Made by a program: the position numbers and the translations under genes
In this document: piece after piece, positions 1-10,218 of the stretch
Position numbering within the stretch: position 1 is the stretch's first letter
How the letters are laid out: each line of letters begins with the position of its first letter
Notes under the pieces: generated by a model
The model's database searches: none
What the model was told of the DNA's origin: nothing
The model's input: only the letters and a program-made list of their open reading frames with translations
Assembly: GCA_963682025.1 (NCBI GenBank)
Contig: OY821517.1
Coordinates: forward strand, 107,746,972 to 107,810,971
DNA from: Cordilura impudica
Lineage: Eukaryota; Arthropoda; Insecta; Diptera; Scathophagidae
DNA length: 64,000 nucleotides
Reading direction: 5' to 3'

Positions 1-883
1 AGATTTTTAGAAGTTTAAAACTTTTATGTTTAATAAAAATTTTTGCTTATTTGTTTTACATTACTTATCTAGCAGAGAGTAATAACTTTAACTCTGTCAA
101 TATAGATGTGTTTGTTTTACTTCCACAGGGTCCTCATTAGGGAAAATTTTATAAAATATTGATTTAGCAGATATCCTTGAACCTCATTAGGAAGAAAACA
201 TCATATATTTTAAAGATGAAGGTAATATTTAAGGTGCTACTTCCAATCCGAAAATTAAACGGGCAAATGTTTTGATACATTTTTTAATTGTTGAATTAAC
301 ACAATTTTTGAACAACGGAAATTAAATTAATTATGTTCAATTATAAAGTGTAAATAAATATTTGTTTCCAAATACCAGAAAATTCATTCCTTGCGTTGTA
401 ATTATAAATTAATTAATTTCCTATTATGATCAATTTTAATATTCAGGAGTAATTTTTCAAGTATTGATTACATCTATACTTGATAAAGAGTGAGTGTGTG
501 TGTTTTTTTTTTTTTTGTAGGAAAAAATCTCCGTAGAGTCTTACTGCTGATGTGGGGACTGCTATAGGCTATATTTTTTCTAAATATTTTTAGTGGGCAT
601 GGCAACTCCCATACAAAGTAAATTTTTAATAGCATATATATTGAGTACTGCGACAGAGACAGCTTTGCAAATTTGTCTTAGGTCATCTATTATTAACGTG
701 AGTAGTAAAAAAAAAAAAAAAAAAATAAATAAATAAAAGGGATCAGACAAAGGGGCGTGCTACACCCATACACAGTATATAATAAATGTCACTTATCTGG
801 AGTACGGCAATGGTAAGGGGTTGGAGGGTGGTAGCGAAGCACACCGGTTTACATCTAGTTTTTGATAAAGTACAAAATCCTTT
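1..883. other. No gene seen
   Basis: AT-rich non-coding DNA with a GT run and poly-T near 490-517 and a poly-A/AAAT run near 705-737. Two degenerate units resemble each other (about 594-660 and 750-830, each with 'GGGC.TG..A..CCCATACA' and 'GAGTAC'). A CTAG followed by T at about 855-859, after a short GGTG/CACC stem, could be a Helitron-like 3' end, but this is weak. Confidence 0.5.
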
Positions 884-1650
884 TTATACCCTATACCACT
901 ATGTGGTTTGGGTATAATGACTTTGTGCTGCTGTTTGTAACAACCAAAAATATTTGACCTAGACTCATCTTTAATTATACCGATCGAATCAGAATCAATA
1001 ACAATGTCCGTCCGTCCGTCCGTCCGTCTGTGTGTTCATGTAAACCTTGTAATCAAACTGCAGGTCGCAAATATGAATATATTTTGATGAAATTTGGTAT
1101 ATAAGCTTTTATCGCCCATGGGATGAACGCGTTGAAATTGGTGAGAATCGGTCCATGATCAGACCTAGCCCCCATACAAATTACCCAAATGAAATCGACA
1201 GAAATTGCCATAAGATCGAAATTGTCATATAGATCTTACTCAAATTGGGTTTGTATGCTTTCATTACATCCATTAATGAGTAGTCCAAAAATAATCCCTT
1301 TGACCCCATATAGAGCTGCCTCCCGATCTTCACTTAAATCTATTAAAAAACAAAAATATTGCACTGATTCTTCTCAAATTTTGTTTGTATATATTTTTGC
1401 AAAATAAAAGAGACTTTACCAAACATGATCAGGATCGGTCTATTTTTGGACCAAGTCCGTGTATAGATATAGCATCCGATATGAACTTTTTCATATCTGC
1501 AGCCAAAAAAATTAATAAAAATCCCACTCAAATTTGGTTTTTTCTTATTTTCTATGTCCAGTTAGTTGGGCCTAAGAGATAGGGTCTCGAAACGCTTGGT
1601 ATAGGGTATCGTATAGTCGGTCTAGACCGACTATAATTTTCTTACTTGTT
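884..1650 (+). mobile_element. Mini-me/DINE-1-like non-autonomous element, copy 1
   Basis: Reference description for the family. The 5' end is a nested stem: TATACCC, then CCAC-TAT-GTGG, then GGGTATA. Next comes a conserved stretch (GACTTTGTGCTGCTGTTTGTAA), then a (GTCC/GTCY)n microsatellite at 1006-1030. Three degenerate modules of 110-200 bp follow, each carrying CAAATTTGGT-like and GATCGGTCCA-like words. Near the 3' end GGTATAGGGTAT is the inverse of the 5' ATACCCTATACC. The element closes with a perfect 24-bp palindrome at 1612-1635 (TATAGTCGGTCT and its reverse complement) plus ATTTTCTTACTTGTT. GTCY microsatellites, subterminal inverted repeats and a 3' hairpin about 13 nt from the end are known features of mini-me/DINE-1 Helentron-type elements; the assignment is by that resemblance. 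Short reverse-strand ORFs inside are by-products of the modules. Confidence 0.8.
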
Positions 1651-2134
1651 TTTTACTATTGTTATTTTCTTAGGCTGATTGAAATGGTTAAGGCCAGTAT
1701 CAAATTATATTTAGTATAAAAAAGTTATACGTCCTTTTTCATAATATGCTTATTCAATTTAATTCGCAGTTTCATCTCAATAAATGGAAAGACTGCGAAT
1801 TTTTTAAAGTAAAACTGAAAACATTGAAATATAAGATTAATAAAAAAATGAGAAATAGAAAGAATAGACAGCTTTTTGATTAATTTTGGTTTAAAATTTT
1901 TGGATGATTGTCATAATATTGAGAAAATCCTTATTTAGTAATAACAAGGCCATATTTTATCACAAAAAATTTTGGAATTTTATACCTAATATTATTTGAT
2001 ACATTATATATAATATATTGTTTTGTGGTTCCTCATTTTGTAAGATCTTTTTTTTGTAATAAATTAGTTATATTAACGACAATTGTCTCTCCATTTTTCT
2101 ATGCCCTTTTTTCTTCCTAATTATTTATTAACAT
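1651..2134. other. No gene seen
   Basis: AT-rich spacer between the mini-me copy and the LINE fragment. No coding frame, repeat end or structured motif that I can support. Confidence 0.5.
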
Positions 2135-3108
2135 AAATCATGGTGGAAAAACTACGATATTACGGTATTGATGTAAGAGTTTTAGGTTTGCTTACAAGTT
2201 ACTTAACAAACAGAAAATAATATGTTGAAACCAATTGCTACAAGGGCTATATGGTTGCTGTCGAATATGGAGTTCCACAGGGAAGTGTTTTGGGACCTTT
2301 TTTATTTACCATCTATCTTAATGATATGCAGATATGTTTGCTGATGACATTAGTATTTTTTATTCCTACAAGCACGAAATTGCTTTAAAAGCTCATATGG
2401 AGTACGACTCAGCGCTTATTTCCGAGTTTGTTAGAATAACTAAATTGCTTCTAAATTCCGGGAAAACCAAATTACTAAGGTTTAGGCCATATTTAACTCA
2501 TAACCAAAACTTTAGGATTATCGTAGCTGGTAAGGATGCAACGGAAACTCAGTCCACAAAATATCTAGGTTTATACCTCCATAGTAATTTATCGTGGGAC
2601 ATGCATATTCAGCATTTCAAATCCAAAATTTCGTCTGCGACTGGTTCGCTTTATAAATTAAAAAACAAATTTGATACAAGGACGAAACTAATTATTTACC
2701 AAACTCTAATAAACAGTTATTTGAATTGTTTGCCAGTTATATATGGATATAAGAAAAGTAATGTGCTGAAATCGCTTCAAGGATCCCAAAATAAAGCGTT
2801 AAGAACGGTTTTTAATCTGCCATTGTATTATTCAACGTTATCCCATTACAATGACATATCTACAACTGTTCTTCCTTTATATGGACTATACAAAATGCAG
2901 CTGCTTTTCTACGTTTTTAAGTCCATTCAGAATATTGGCTATCACACAATGTCATTCCTTAAATCAATCTGCATATAATACAAGAAGTAATATGAATTTA
3001 ACAATAGCAAGATGTCGATTGGAAACAACGAAACAGCGAATAGAACTCATGGGTAGTATAGAATATAATAAACTTCCACAAAGTTTAAAAACTATTGGAA
3101 AAATTTAA
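2135..3108 (+). pseudogene. LINE reverse transcriptase fragment
   Basis: Frame 1 (about 2140-2330) reads LRYYGID...LLTSYLTNRK, a stop, then GVPQGSVLGPFLFTIYLND, the palm motif before the catalytic site. The next frame starts at 2334 with MFADDISIFY, the FADD catalytic box, followed by 214 residues including KYLGLYLHSNLSWD and a thumb/C-terminal region. A third frame from 2851 continues to 3108 (RCRLETTKQRIELMGSIEYN). The normal 10-15 residues between YLND and FADD are missing, so there is a small deletion plus frameshift. This is jockey/CR1-like by overall look; the clade is not certain. The endonuclease and 5' RT motifs are absent, so it is dead. Confidence 0.75.
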
Positions 3109-3372
3109 ATTTTTATAAACAGAATTAAAGAATATTTATTAGAAAATTTAGAAATGCTTCTACTATTATAATTTGATCTCAATGTTTCTTATATGTATAT
3201 GTATGTTTAAAAAAAAAAAAATTTTTTTTTTTTTTGCCTTATTGTTGATAATTTTGTAATGTATTTTTTTTTTTTTTTGGGCCACCACGCCTCCAGAATG
3301 TCGAAGTGGCGCTGGGGCAATATCTCTTGTACTGAACAAATATTTTATAAATAAATATTTTTTTTTTCATTA
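2135..3372 (+). mobile_element. 5'-truncated non-LTR retrotransposon (LINE)
   Basis: A LINE 3' portion: reverse-transcriptase coding DNA (2135-3108), then a 3' UTR with poly-A/T runs at 3209-3234 and 3266-3279, a GC-rich box around 3281-3325 (CACGCCTCCAGAATGTCGAA), and AATAAATA just before a T-rich end near 3370. 5' truncation is usual for LINEs. No target-site duplication was identified. Confidence 0.7.
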
Positions 3373-3467
3373 AAAAAAACGTGTTGTTAATTCTAAATAT
3401 TTAAAAAAAATTAAGGCATAAATATTTGCGATATCTGCGAATTGTATGTAAGAAATTCTGTTATTTT

Positions 3468-3972
3468 TAAACTCTTTCTTTTAACTCATACTCTCTTTCT
3501 GTCAGTCTGTCTGTCGTGGGGCAACCCCATTACCCTTTATTCAATTGATCTGAAGCCTGCTCCATAGTCTTGTTGTGACTATGGATTAATTTTGAGGTAG
3601 TCACGAGTGATTTACAACCCATTTGCCATTATCCGATCGATGTGAAACTTGGTCGATAGACTTGCTGTGACAAAATATTAACTTTGACATAGTCACGCAC
3701 AGTCACGCTTAGTCACGTACAGTCGCGGAGAGATTAAAACCTCACTTCCCCTCATCCGATCGATCTGAAACTTTGTCCATGTACTTATTGTGGCCAAAGA
3801 TTAATTTTAAAGTGGTCACACATAGGCACGAATAGTCACGCACAGACACGAAGTAATTTAAACCCCATTTTCCTCATACGACCGATCTGAAACTTTATCC
3901 ATAGACATGTTGAGACCACGCACAATCACGGAGAGAAATAAAACTCATTTGCATAAGGAAAGAAAGAGTTTC
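3468..3972 (+). repeat. TCACG-module repeat, copy 1
   Basis: Four degenerate modules of about 80-125 bp, each containing CATCCGATCGATCTGAAACTT, a GTCCATAGACTTGTTGTGAC-like word, GATTAATTTTAAAGTAGTCACG and repeated TAGTCACGCACAGTCACG. The 5' end has ACTCATACTCTCTTTCTGTC followed by a short GTCTGTCTGTC run; the 3' end carries AGGAAAGAAAGAG, an inverse of CTCTTTCT. The same structure occurs inverted at 47400-47788, so this is an interspersed element and not a local tandem repeat. No coding frame. Confidence 0.7.
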
Positions 3973-5298
3973 AATAAAAACTTTGTTTTCATGGGTTAGA
4001 TAATTTACGTTTTGTTTTCATTGATTTTTATAAGAATATTTTGGGATTAAGAAATTGAAATTGAATTGAAGTTAATACATTTTTACATTCCTTATTTAGA
4101 ATTTGAAAATTCTCATTGCCTTTAACATTGTTTCAACTTCAGCGTTTGAGTATGGCAATGCAATACATATCTATATCCCTAACTGAACTTATTTTTGTTT
4201 TCTGTTTGTTTTCTTGTTTTTTTAATAATATAGTTCAATCCAAAATGATACAGTAGTGTCCCGACTTTTCCTTTTTAATTAACTTAGTTTTTAACTTTTA
4301 AAAATTCTTTTATGAAATTAATAACATCTTCAGGATTTAAATTTTTTTTTTTTTGGGATAATGCGTAATAAAGGTTTTTTAAGGTTTTAAAATTAGATGA
4401 GTACTTATCTCATTTTATAAGTAAGAAGCTTTGTGAATACTATCGACACTTATTTGATAATATGGCTATTCCATTCTACTTTCAGAACCGACCTTGAAAA
4501 ATCTATGATTTAAACCACAATCTAAAATGTTGTTTTTTTTTGACGACACAAACTCTCAATCATTCTAAGCGATGCAGTGAATATTTTTTTTATATTTATT
4601 TCCAAAATATTATTTCTTATAAAACATAAAATATAATACTAAAGAGAGGTGGTTTATTTACTTTACATCTACAACATAAGTTTTTAATTTATGAATATGC
4701 ATATAATCTATAATAAATTGAATCGGAGAAGGAAAATATTTAGTTTTAAAACCTTCAATAGACTATTAAGGGAGGACTATTAAGGGAGGTAGTACTGAGA
4801 GATAATAGGAATATTAAGTAAATAAATAAAATTTTGAAATGTATGCTTTATTCTTCTCTACCACGCACCATTGAAACAAAAATTGAAATTTGGATATTAA
4901 TTACAGTATTAATTGCAATATGTCTGAAAAAAGACTTCAAATCTAATAAACAAAAATTTCATTTTATCTATTATTTTTTCTTAATCTGGATATAGGTTTG
5001 AAATGTAATCATTATTGGAATGATATTGTTGTAAATAAATTTCAATACGTATAACGAGGAAATACAACGAACATAGTAATCCGATATTTAGAAAAGTTTA
5101 CTCTTTCTTTTTCTTTACCACGAAATATTGATATTAATAAACAAAATGAAATGCTTTCATATTTCTACCTAAAACATTTAACAAAAAGGTAACCAAATAT
5201 CTAGCATTTTAGAATTTTATTGTAAAACATAAATTAATGTAATCCTTAGAATCTAAGAATTATTACAACTTCGAAAAAAAAAAGAAATATATAAGATA
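3973..5298. other. No gene seen
   Basis: About 1.3 kb of AT-rich sequence with T and A runs. No ORF with a recognisable motif, no repeat matching other parts of the window that I could detect. Confidence 0.5.
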
Positions 5299-5573
5299 TT
5301 TATAGTCCGTCTAGACACAATATGTGACACCCTATACCATGCGTTCAGAGAATTAGACTTAGGTCTAACTAATTTGATATAGGAAATAAGCATAAATCAT
5401 TTGAGCAGAATTTTTTTTAATTTTTGTACCTGCAGATATTGAAAATTTCATATCGATTGCTACATTTAAATAGGGACGAACAGAAATTGATTCAAATATG
5501 TATGTAGTTACAGACATCAACACAAACTCATTATACCCTGAACACGTAGTATATAGGGTATAGAAATGATAAC
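5299..5573 (-). mobile_element. Mini-me-like relic, internally deleted
   Basis: Reverse-oriented and decayed: TATAGTCCGTCTAGA at 5301 is a mutated 3' hairpin, followed by CACCCTATACCATGCGTT. At the other end ATTATACCC...ACGTAGTATATAGGGTATAG is a mutated 5' stem. Most inner modules and the GTCY tract are gone. Confidence 0.6.
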
Positions 5574-5718
5574 TGTTTTACATATTCTCATTTAATTTAA
5601 GTAAAAAAGGGTTTTGAAAAGAACCCTGCAAAGCCGTACGTAAACTTTTGCGTATGATCAATTTTATAATCAACTATTAGTAATATGTATACGTATTAAC
5701 AAAAAATCGAAAACTAAG

Positions 5719-5723
5719 CGCCG
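5719..5723 (+). repeat. CGCCG target-site duplication, left
   Basis: CGCCG sits directly before CACAGTG and is repeated exactly at 10214-10218 after the other end of the element. Transib insertions are known to duplicate 5 bp, often CGNCG. Confidence 0.8.
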
Positions 5724-5761
5724 CACAGTGGTCAATTTCGCGAGATAGCGGTCAAAACTCT
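5724..5761 (+). repeat. Transib A terminal inverted repeat, left
   Basis: Starts CACAGTGGTCAATTTCGCGA and continues with ATAGCGGTCAAAACTC. It pairs with 10176-10213 at 29 of 38 positions. It lies 597 bp beyond the transposase stop codon. Confidence 0.8.
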
Positions 5762-6357
5762 ATAACTTTTGACCGGATTGGTATTTTTTTACGCAATTTG
5801 TTTTGTTCAATAGGAGGGACTTTAAGCTTCAATTTGCGTGTTCAAACGTAAAAATCGACTGATGGGAACGTAAGTAATTTGGAGTTAAAAATGCATTTTA
5901 ATTTTTTGTTGAGTTTCCATGTAAAAGTTGAATATTTTGACATTTTAAATAGGTATTTTTTTTTATAATTTCTTATTTTCTTCAATCGTATTTTACAACC
6001 AATACTTATTTATTATTCCTAAACTCAATTTTGGTCAGAAAATGCCAACATTTGGCCCCTGACATTTATTTAGTCTCAATATTCACAGGGGCCAAAGGTT
6101 GGTTTTTTTGGAAGAAACCTAATTCTTGTGAGGATTAAACTGAAAAATAACACTGAAATTCCCAACAATATCAATACCATTTGGATATATTATATACAGA
6201 ACACAACATCGATAAAATTTTAAGTAAACTTTTACTATTGATTTAAAGTGCACATATATTTTATTTAAATGTATTAATAAAAATTTATACTAAAATTAGA
6301 AACAAATTATAATCTTTAAACTAGTATTAATTAAACAATATTAGTAAAAATTTCTTC

Positions 6358-8112
6358 CTAATAGCTTTGATTTTCATTTTGCAGTAGTTGTTTAGCTTCT
6401 TCATCTAACTCTAATGAGGTTGATTTCCATTTCTGTCGAATACTGGACATATATGGGTCTGATGTGCACAACAAAATATTAATAAGATCTTCATTAGTAC
6501 AATATCTGGAAATTTTTCTTGTATTGTGCTCGCGAAAGAATCTGTAGTCTTTGTTCCTTTTTTCTTGGGCTTCTTCTGAGAGATCTCCAATTGGAAGAAT
6601 ATTGTGCTGAATTATTTGTTCCCCATGGAACAAAATTTTGTGAACTGTGGTTGGCATATGTCTCCAAGAATATTTTTGGTTATAAAGGGTTGCTGTCTCA
6701 TTAGCATACTCACCAAATTTTTTTGCATCTATCTTTTTGCTACATGCTATAACATGTAATATGATTTGGAATCGTCGTATTAAATCATAATCTACTCCAG
6801 TTATAGAAGCTGCAGTTTCTGGATCGGAAAAAAATCTCCTTGCTGTGTTTCTATCATTAGAATTTCCTTCTCCTTGCTTTGGCTGGTCAATTATAAGGCC
6901 TATCTCACGGTATTTTTCTTGAATATTTTTTTTTTTTTGCTTTCTTTTTTCCAAATTTTCTTTGTTGTTTCTCAGTGTTTCGCCTAATGGGCCAAATTCC
7001 AAATCGTATCCCAATTTAAGAATATGCTCCATAAAACGAATTCTAGCATGAAGAGGTGACATTCCAAATTCATATGCTTCATTAAAACTATCGTCTTGTG
7101 TTGGTGGTTGGCTCAATTGACTTGATGTTTTTTGGCATATGGTGCAGCTTGACGATGACTTTGTTTTGGTTAAAGCTTGTGCAACTTTTCCATCAATCAT
7201 TGTGAGACATATTTTAAAATTTACTTCAACGTCTTGGTCATCAAATTTAAATGTTACTGGTTGAAGTTCTTTAATTTGATCATTTATTTTTCGAACTTCT
7301 TCATCTATGACATCTTGAGTCTCCTTTTTGTAAGCAAACTTTATTGGTCTACAAAATTTTGTTGACGAGGGAATTTCATTCTTCCATACATCTATCTCTG
7401 CAGCTCTACTAGTTGACGGCTCTGAACCAATATAAGTTTTTGTTAAACGTAATGGAACGAAAGAAATCATGAATAAATTGGCATCTGATGAACTTTCCGC
7501 ATTATATTGTTTGTATTGTTTCTGGCCAGAGGACCCATCCCATCCCCATTTAGAAACTAAAGTCATGCTGCAATTTTTAAACTTCTTTAAATAGTCAGCA
7601 TCAAATGTCTTTAGTAATCGTTCTGCAGTGTGTTCAAGAAGATCCTGCAATTTTATTTCTGCTGAACTTGAAGTTACACTAATAGCAGTTGGTGAATGTA
7701 AGCAATCTTTTTTGGCAGAAACTATATCTCGATATGATGGAATAATTCCACAATTTTTTTCATTGGTTCGCTTCCGCAATTCTGTATATTGGTTTTTAGT
7801 CAATTTCAAATCCAAAAATAGTGCAAATGCTTCTTCTGGAGTAAATTTATTTTCTTCAGTTGGTGTCGGCATACTTTCTAAAATCCTTTTTGTGCGTCTG
7901 GGGCTTGCTTCCACTATTTTTTCAATGATAGCAATTTTACCCTTTTTAGTTTTCGATGGTTGAATTTGATGCAGAAATGAATCCTTTATGATGCTACAAG
8001 AAACTTCTTCATTGATATGTTTAAGCTTGCGTCTTCGTGATCTTTCACTACAATTATCAATTGGCTTTGCTGGTCGACCACCTTTTCCAGTTTCCGTGGT
8101 AGTTGCTGATGG
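6358..8112 (-). CDS. RAG1-like Transib transposase, start lost to an insertion
   Basis: Predicted DDE transposase of the Transib/RAG1 group, which nicks and pairs transposon ends in the nucleus. The frame is open for 584 codons from 8112 to the stop at 6358; the first in-frame ATG lies inside it, about 15 codons past a GTG at 7914. Numbering from that GTG: first catalytic Asp D126 in KWGWDGSSG; CRPIKFAYKKET at 188-199; second Asp D241 in TMIDGKV; zinc pair C257/C260 in CTIC; zinc His H425/H430 in VHKILFH; catalytic Glu E447 in LSEEAQEKRNK. Order and spacing follow the RAG1 core (D600, D708, C727/C730, H937/H942, E962). Upstream, GGRPAKPIDNCSERSRRR is a basic N-terminal segment also found in element 48316-51473. 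The mini-me copy at 8118-8900 separates the true N-terminus; the frame continues about 40 codons into it. No stop or frameshift within the core. RAG1 homology is from memory of motifs, not an alignment run. Confidence 0.8.
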   Translation of the reverse strand, partial: PSATTTETGKGGRPAKPIDNCSERSRRRKLKHINEEVSCSIIKDSFLHQIQPSKTKKGKIAIIEKIVEASPRRTKRILESMPTPTEENKFTPEEAFALFLDLKLTKNQYTELRKRTNEKNCGIIPSYRDIVSAKKDCLHSPTAISVTSSSAEIKLQDLLEHTAERLLKTFDADYLKKFKNCSMTLVSKWGWDGSSGQKQYKQYNAESSSDANLFMISFVPLRLTKTYIGSEPSTSRAAEIDVWKNEIPSSTKFCRPIKFAYKKETQDVIDEEVRKINDQIKELQPVTFKFDDQDVEVNFKICLTMIDGKVAQALTKTKSSSSCTICQKTSSQLSQPPTQDDSFNEAYEFGMSPLHARIRFMEHILKLGYDLEFGPLGETLRNNKENLEKRKQKKKNIQEKYREIGLIIDQPKQGEGNSNDRNTARRFFSDPETAASITGVDYDLIRRFQIILHVIACSKKIDAKKFGEYANETATLYNQKYSWRHMPTTVHKILFHGEQIIQHNILPIGDLSEEAQEKRNKDYRFFREHNTRKISRYCTNEDLINILLCTSDPYMSSIRQKWKSTSLELDEEAKQLLQNENQSY

Positions 8113-8117
8113 CTTTT

Positions 8118-8900
8118 TATACCCTATACCACTATGTGGTTTAGGTATAATGACTTTGTGCTGCTGTTTGTAACAACCAAAAATATTTGACCTAGACCCA
8201 TCTTTAATTATACCGATCGAATCAGAATCACTTTCTGAGTTGATTTAACAATGTCCGTCCGTCCGTCCGTCCGTCCGTCTGTGTGTCCATGTAAAGCTTG
8301 TAATCAAACTGCAGGTCGCAAATATGAATATATTTTGATGAAATTTGGTATGTAAGCTTGTATCGGCCATGGGATGAAGGCTATTGAAATTGGTGAGAAT
8401 CGGTCCATGTTCAGACCTAGCCCCCATACAAATTACCCATATGAAATCGACATAAATTGCCATAAGATCCAAATTGCCATATAGATCTTACTCAAATTGG
8501 GTTTGTATGCGTTCATTACATCCACTAATGAGTAGTCCAAAAATGATCCCTTTGACCCCGTATAGAGCTGCTTCCCGATCTTCACTTAAATCTATTAAAA
8601 AACAAAAATATTGCTCTGATTCTTCTCAAATTTTGTTTGTACATATTTTTGCAAAATACAAGAGACTTTACCAAACATGATCAGGATCGGTCCATTTTTG
8701 GACCTAGTCCCTTTATAGATATAGCATCCGATATGAACTTTTTCATATCTGCAGCCAAAAAAATTAATAAAAATCCCACTCAAATTTGGTTTATGCTTAT
8801 TTTCTATATCAAAGTAGTTGGACCGAAAGATAGGGTCTCTTAACCATGGTATAGGGTATCATATAGTCGGTCTAGACCGACTATAATTTTCTTACTTGTT
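8118..8900 (+). mobile_element. Mini-me/DINE-1-like element, copy 2
   Basis: Full-length copy with intact 5' stem, GTCY tract at 8253-8280 and perfect hairpin at 8862-8885. It is inserted in the 5' coding region of the Transib A transposase, antisense to it, so it postdates that element. Read on the minus strand its 3' tail supplies ACAAGTAAGAAA, a consensus-like 5' splice site (GTAAG). Confidence 0.85.
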
Positions 8901-9154
8901 AAAAATAAGTTTATTTCTTAGCCATTCTTGGTTGCGTGAGTAAAACAATTTCTTGTTTCTGGAACATTGATTGTACCGTTTTCTTAAAGTATTTAAAAAG
9001 TTTTTTATTTTTAAGTTATAATTTTAATTTCTTATTAGAACACTATAACTGAATTTAGCCATTATTTAAACAATAATGAAGAAAAAAATGAATGCATGGA
9101 TTAATGTACTATTGCTCGAAGTTTCAACATGATCTTTTTTACCTCTTTGAAACA

Positions 9155-9473
9155 TAATATAAAGGTAGTTGGTTTTACCAGTTATTTCCATTGGTTTTAA
9201 ATTTATTTGCAATTTTCACGTATTTAAGTTGTGTAATATTAGACGGCAATAAAATCTTTTTTACCTTTTCCAAATGAATTGCTAGATACCACATAATTTG
9301 AGAGTTAACAGGTACTAGCAATAATATAAAAGGTACTTGGTTTTACCAGTTATTTCCATTGGTTTTAAATTTATTTGCAATTTAACGTATTTAAGTTGTG
9401 TAATATTAGATGGCAATAAAATCTTTTTTACCTTTTCCAAATGAATTGCCAGATACCACATAATTTGAGAGTT
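9155..9473 (+). repeat. Two-unit tandem duplication inside Transib A
   Basis: Units 9155-9306 and 9323-9473 are nearly identical (TTTTACCAGTTATTTCCATT, TTAAGTTGTGTAATATTAGA, AGATACCACATAATTTGAGA in both), spaced about 168 bp. It lies upstream of the transposase coding region. Confidence 0.8.
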
Positions 9474-9504
9474 CTATTGTCATTTTTGTCAAAATTTTGA
9501 TACA

Positions 9505-9645
9505 CCCTTCTATGTGGACTAGGTCCAAATATGGGCCAACTTCTCCTAATTTCAGCAGAATTATTTTTTGGGTCAATAAAAACTCTTGTACAAAATTTCA
9601 TCAAAATATATGCATAATAGCCACTTTCACATACAAATAACTTCT
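9505..9645 (-). mobile_element. Possible mini-me-like relic
   Basis: GTGGACTAGGTCCAAATATG and AAAATTTCATCAAAATATATG match words of the mini-me modules read on the minus strand, without either end. Weak; could be an internal part of Transib A. Confidence 0.3.
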
Positions 9646-10175
9646 CAAAAAATATGACGTGCATTTGTACCGAATGTCTTACCTTGGGTCAGAAAAATTG
9701 CTGTAGCTCAAAAAGTGCAGTCCCGATGCATGGACATGTATATATAGGAATGTAGGGGAGAGTTAGGACTACAAAATATAAATTTGTGTTTTGACTCAGC
9801 TTGACTCACAGGAGTTGTGCTCTATGAAGTAGGAAATTTCCGAGAAATTTTACCTTTTTTAAAAAAAAAAATTAAATTGTTCTGAAAACAGTAGAGCTTC
9901 AATTTTTTTTATCAGTAATAGGGAATAGTTAAGTTACAATGCAAAATTTATTTCGTCCAAAAATCTGGGAAAACAAAAAAGTTATGATCATTTAAACTTT
10001 AAAAATTAACAAAAAATATCATAAATTTACTAAATTCTGAAAAAGCCCATTTTGGACCACCCTGTTCTCAGTGAAATAGTTGAAACAGAGTTCTAATTTT
10101 TTGGCTCCCGAGGTTAACTACTGTCTACTTTCATATGAGTCTAATAACTTTAAAAGCGGAGAACAAAAACCAAAA

Positions 10176-10213
10176 GGAGTTTTGGCCGCTATGTCAAAAT
10201 ATTGACCATAGTG
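10176..10213 (-). repeat. Transib A terminal inverted repeat, right
   Basis: On the minus strand it starts CACTATGGTCAATA and continues CATAGCGGCCAAAACTCC. The heptamer has two changes from CACAGTG. Confidence 0.8.
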
Positions 10214-10218
10214 CGCCG
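10214..10218 (+). repeat. CGCCG target-site duplication, right
   Basis: Exact copy of 5719-5723, directly followed by the decayed end of element B (CAAATTGGACCATGTCGCGA). Element A therefore sits exactly at the edge of B. Confidence 0.8.

Larger units (their letters stand above)
5724..10213 (-). mobile_element. Transib (RAG1-related) DNA transposon A, near complete
   Basis: A 4,490-bp element between two CGCCG copies. Its ends are inverted repeats matching at 29 of 38 positions: 5724-5761 (CACAGTGGTCAATT..., with AGCGGTCAAAACTC) and the reverse strand of 10176-10213 (CACTATGGTCAATA..., with AGCGGCCAAAACTC). CACAGTG is identical to the consensus RAG recombination-signal heptamer; Transib ends are known to resemble it. 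Inside, on the minus strand, is a long RAG1-like transposase frame (6358-8112). A mini-me element (8118-8900) is inserted in the 5' part of that gene, and a tandem duplication lies at 9155-9473. The 5' region 9720-10213 and the 3' region 5724-6060 each have a diverged match in element B. Confidence 0.85.

Noticed and set aside
8245..8783. Reverse-strand ORFs of 60-120 codons in every mini-me copy (MDLMAIYVDF..., MSGIFINFFGCRYEK...)
   Set aside because: Their similarity between copies follows from DNA-level repetition; the frames run through the microsatellite (RTDGRTDG) and differ between modules, so they are by-products and not genes.
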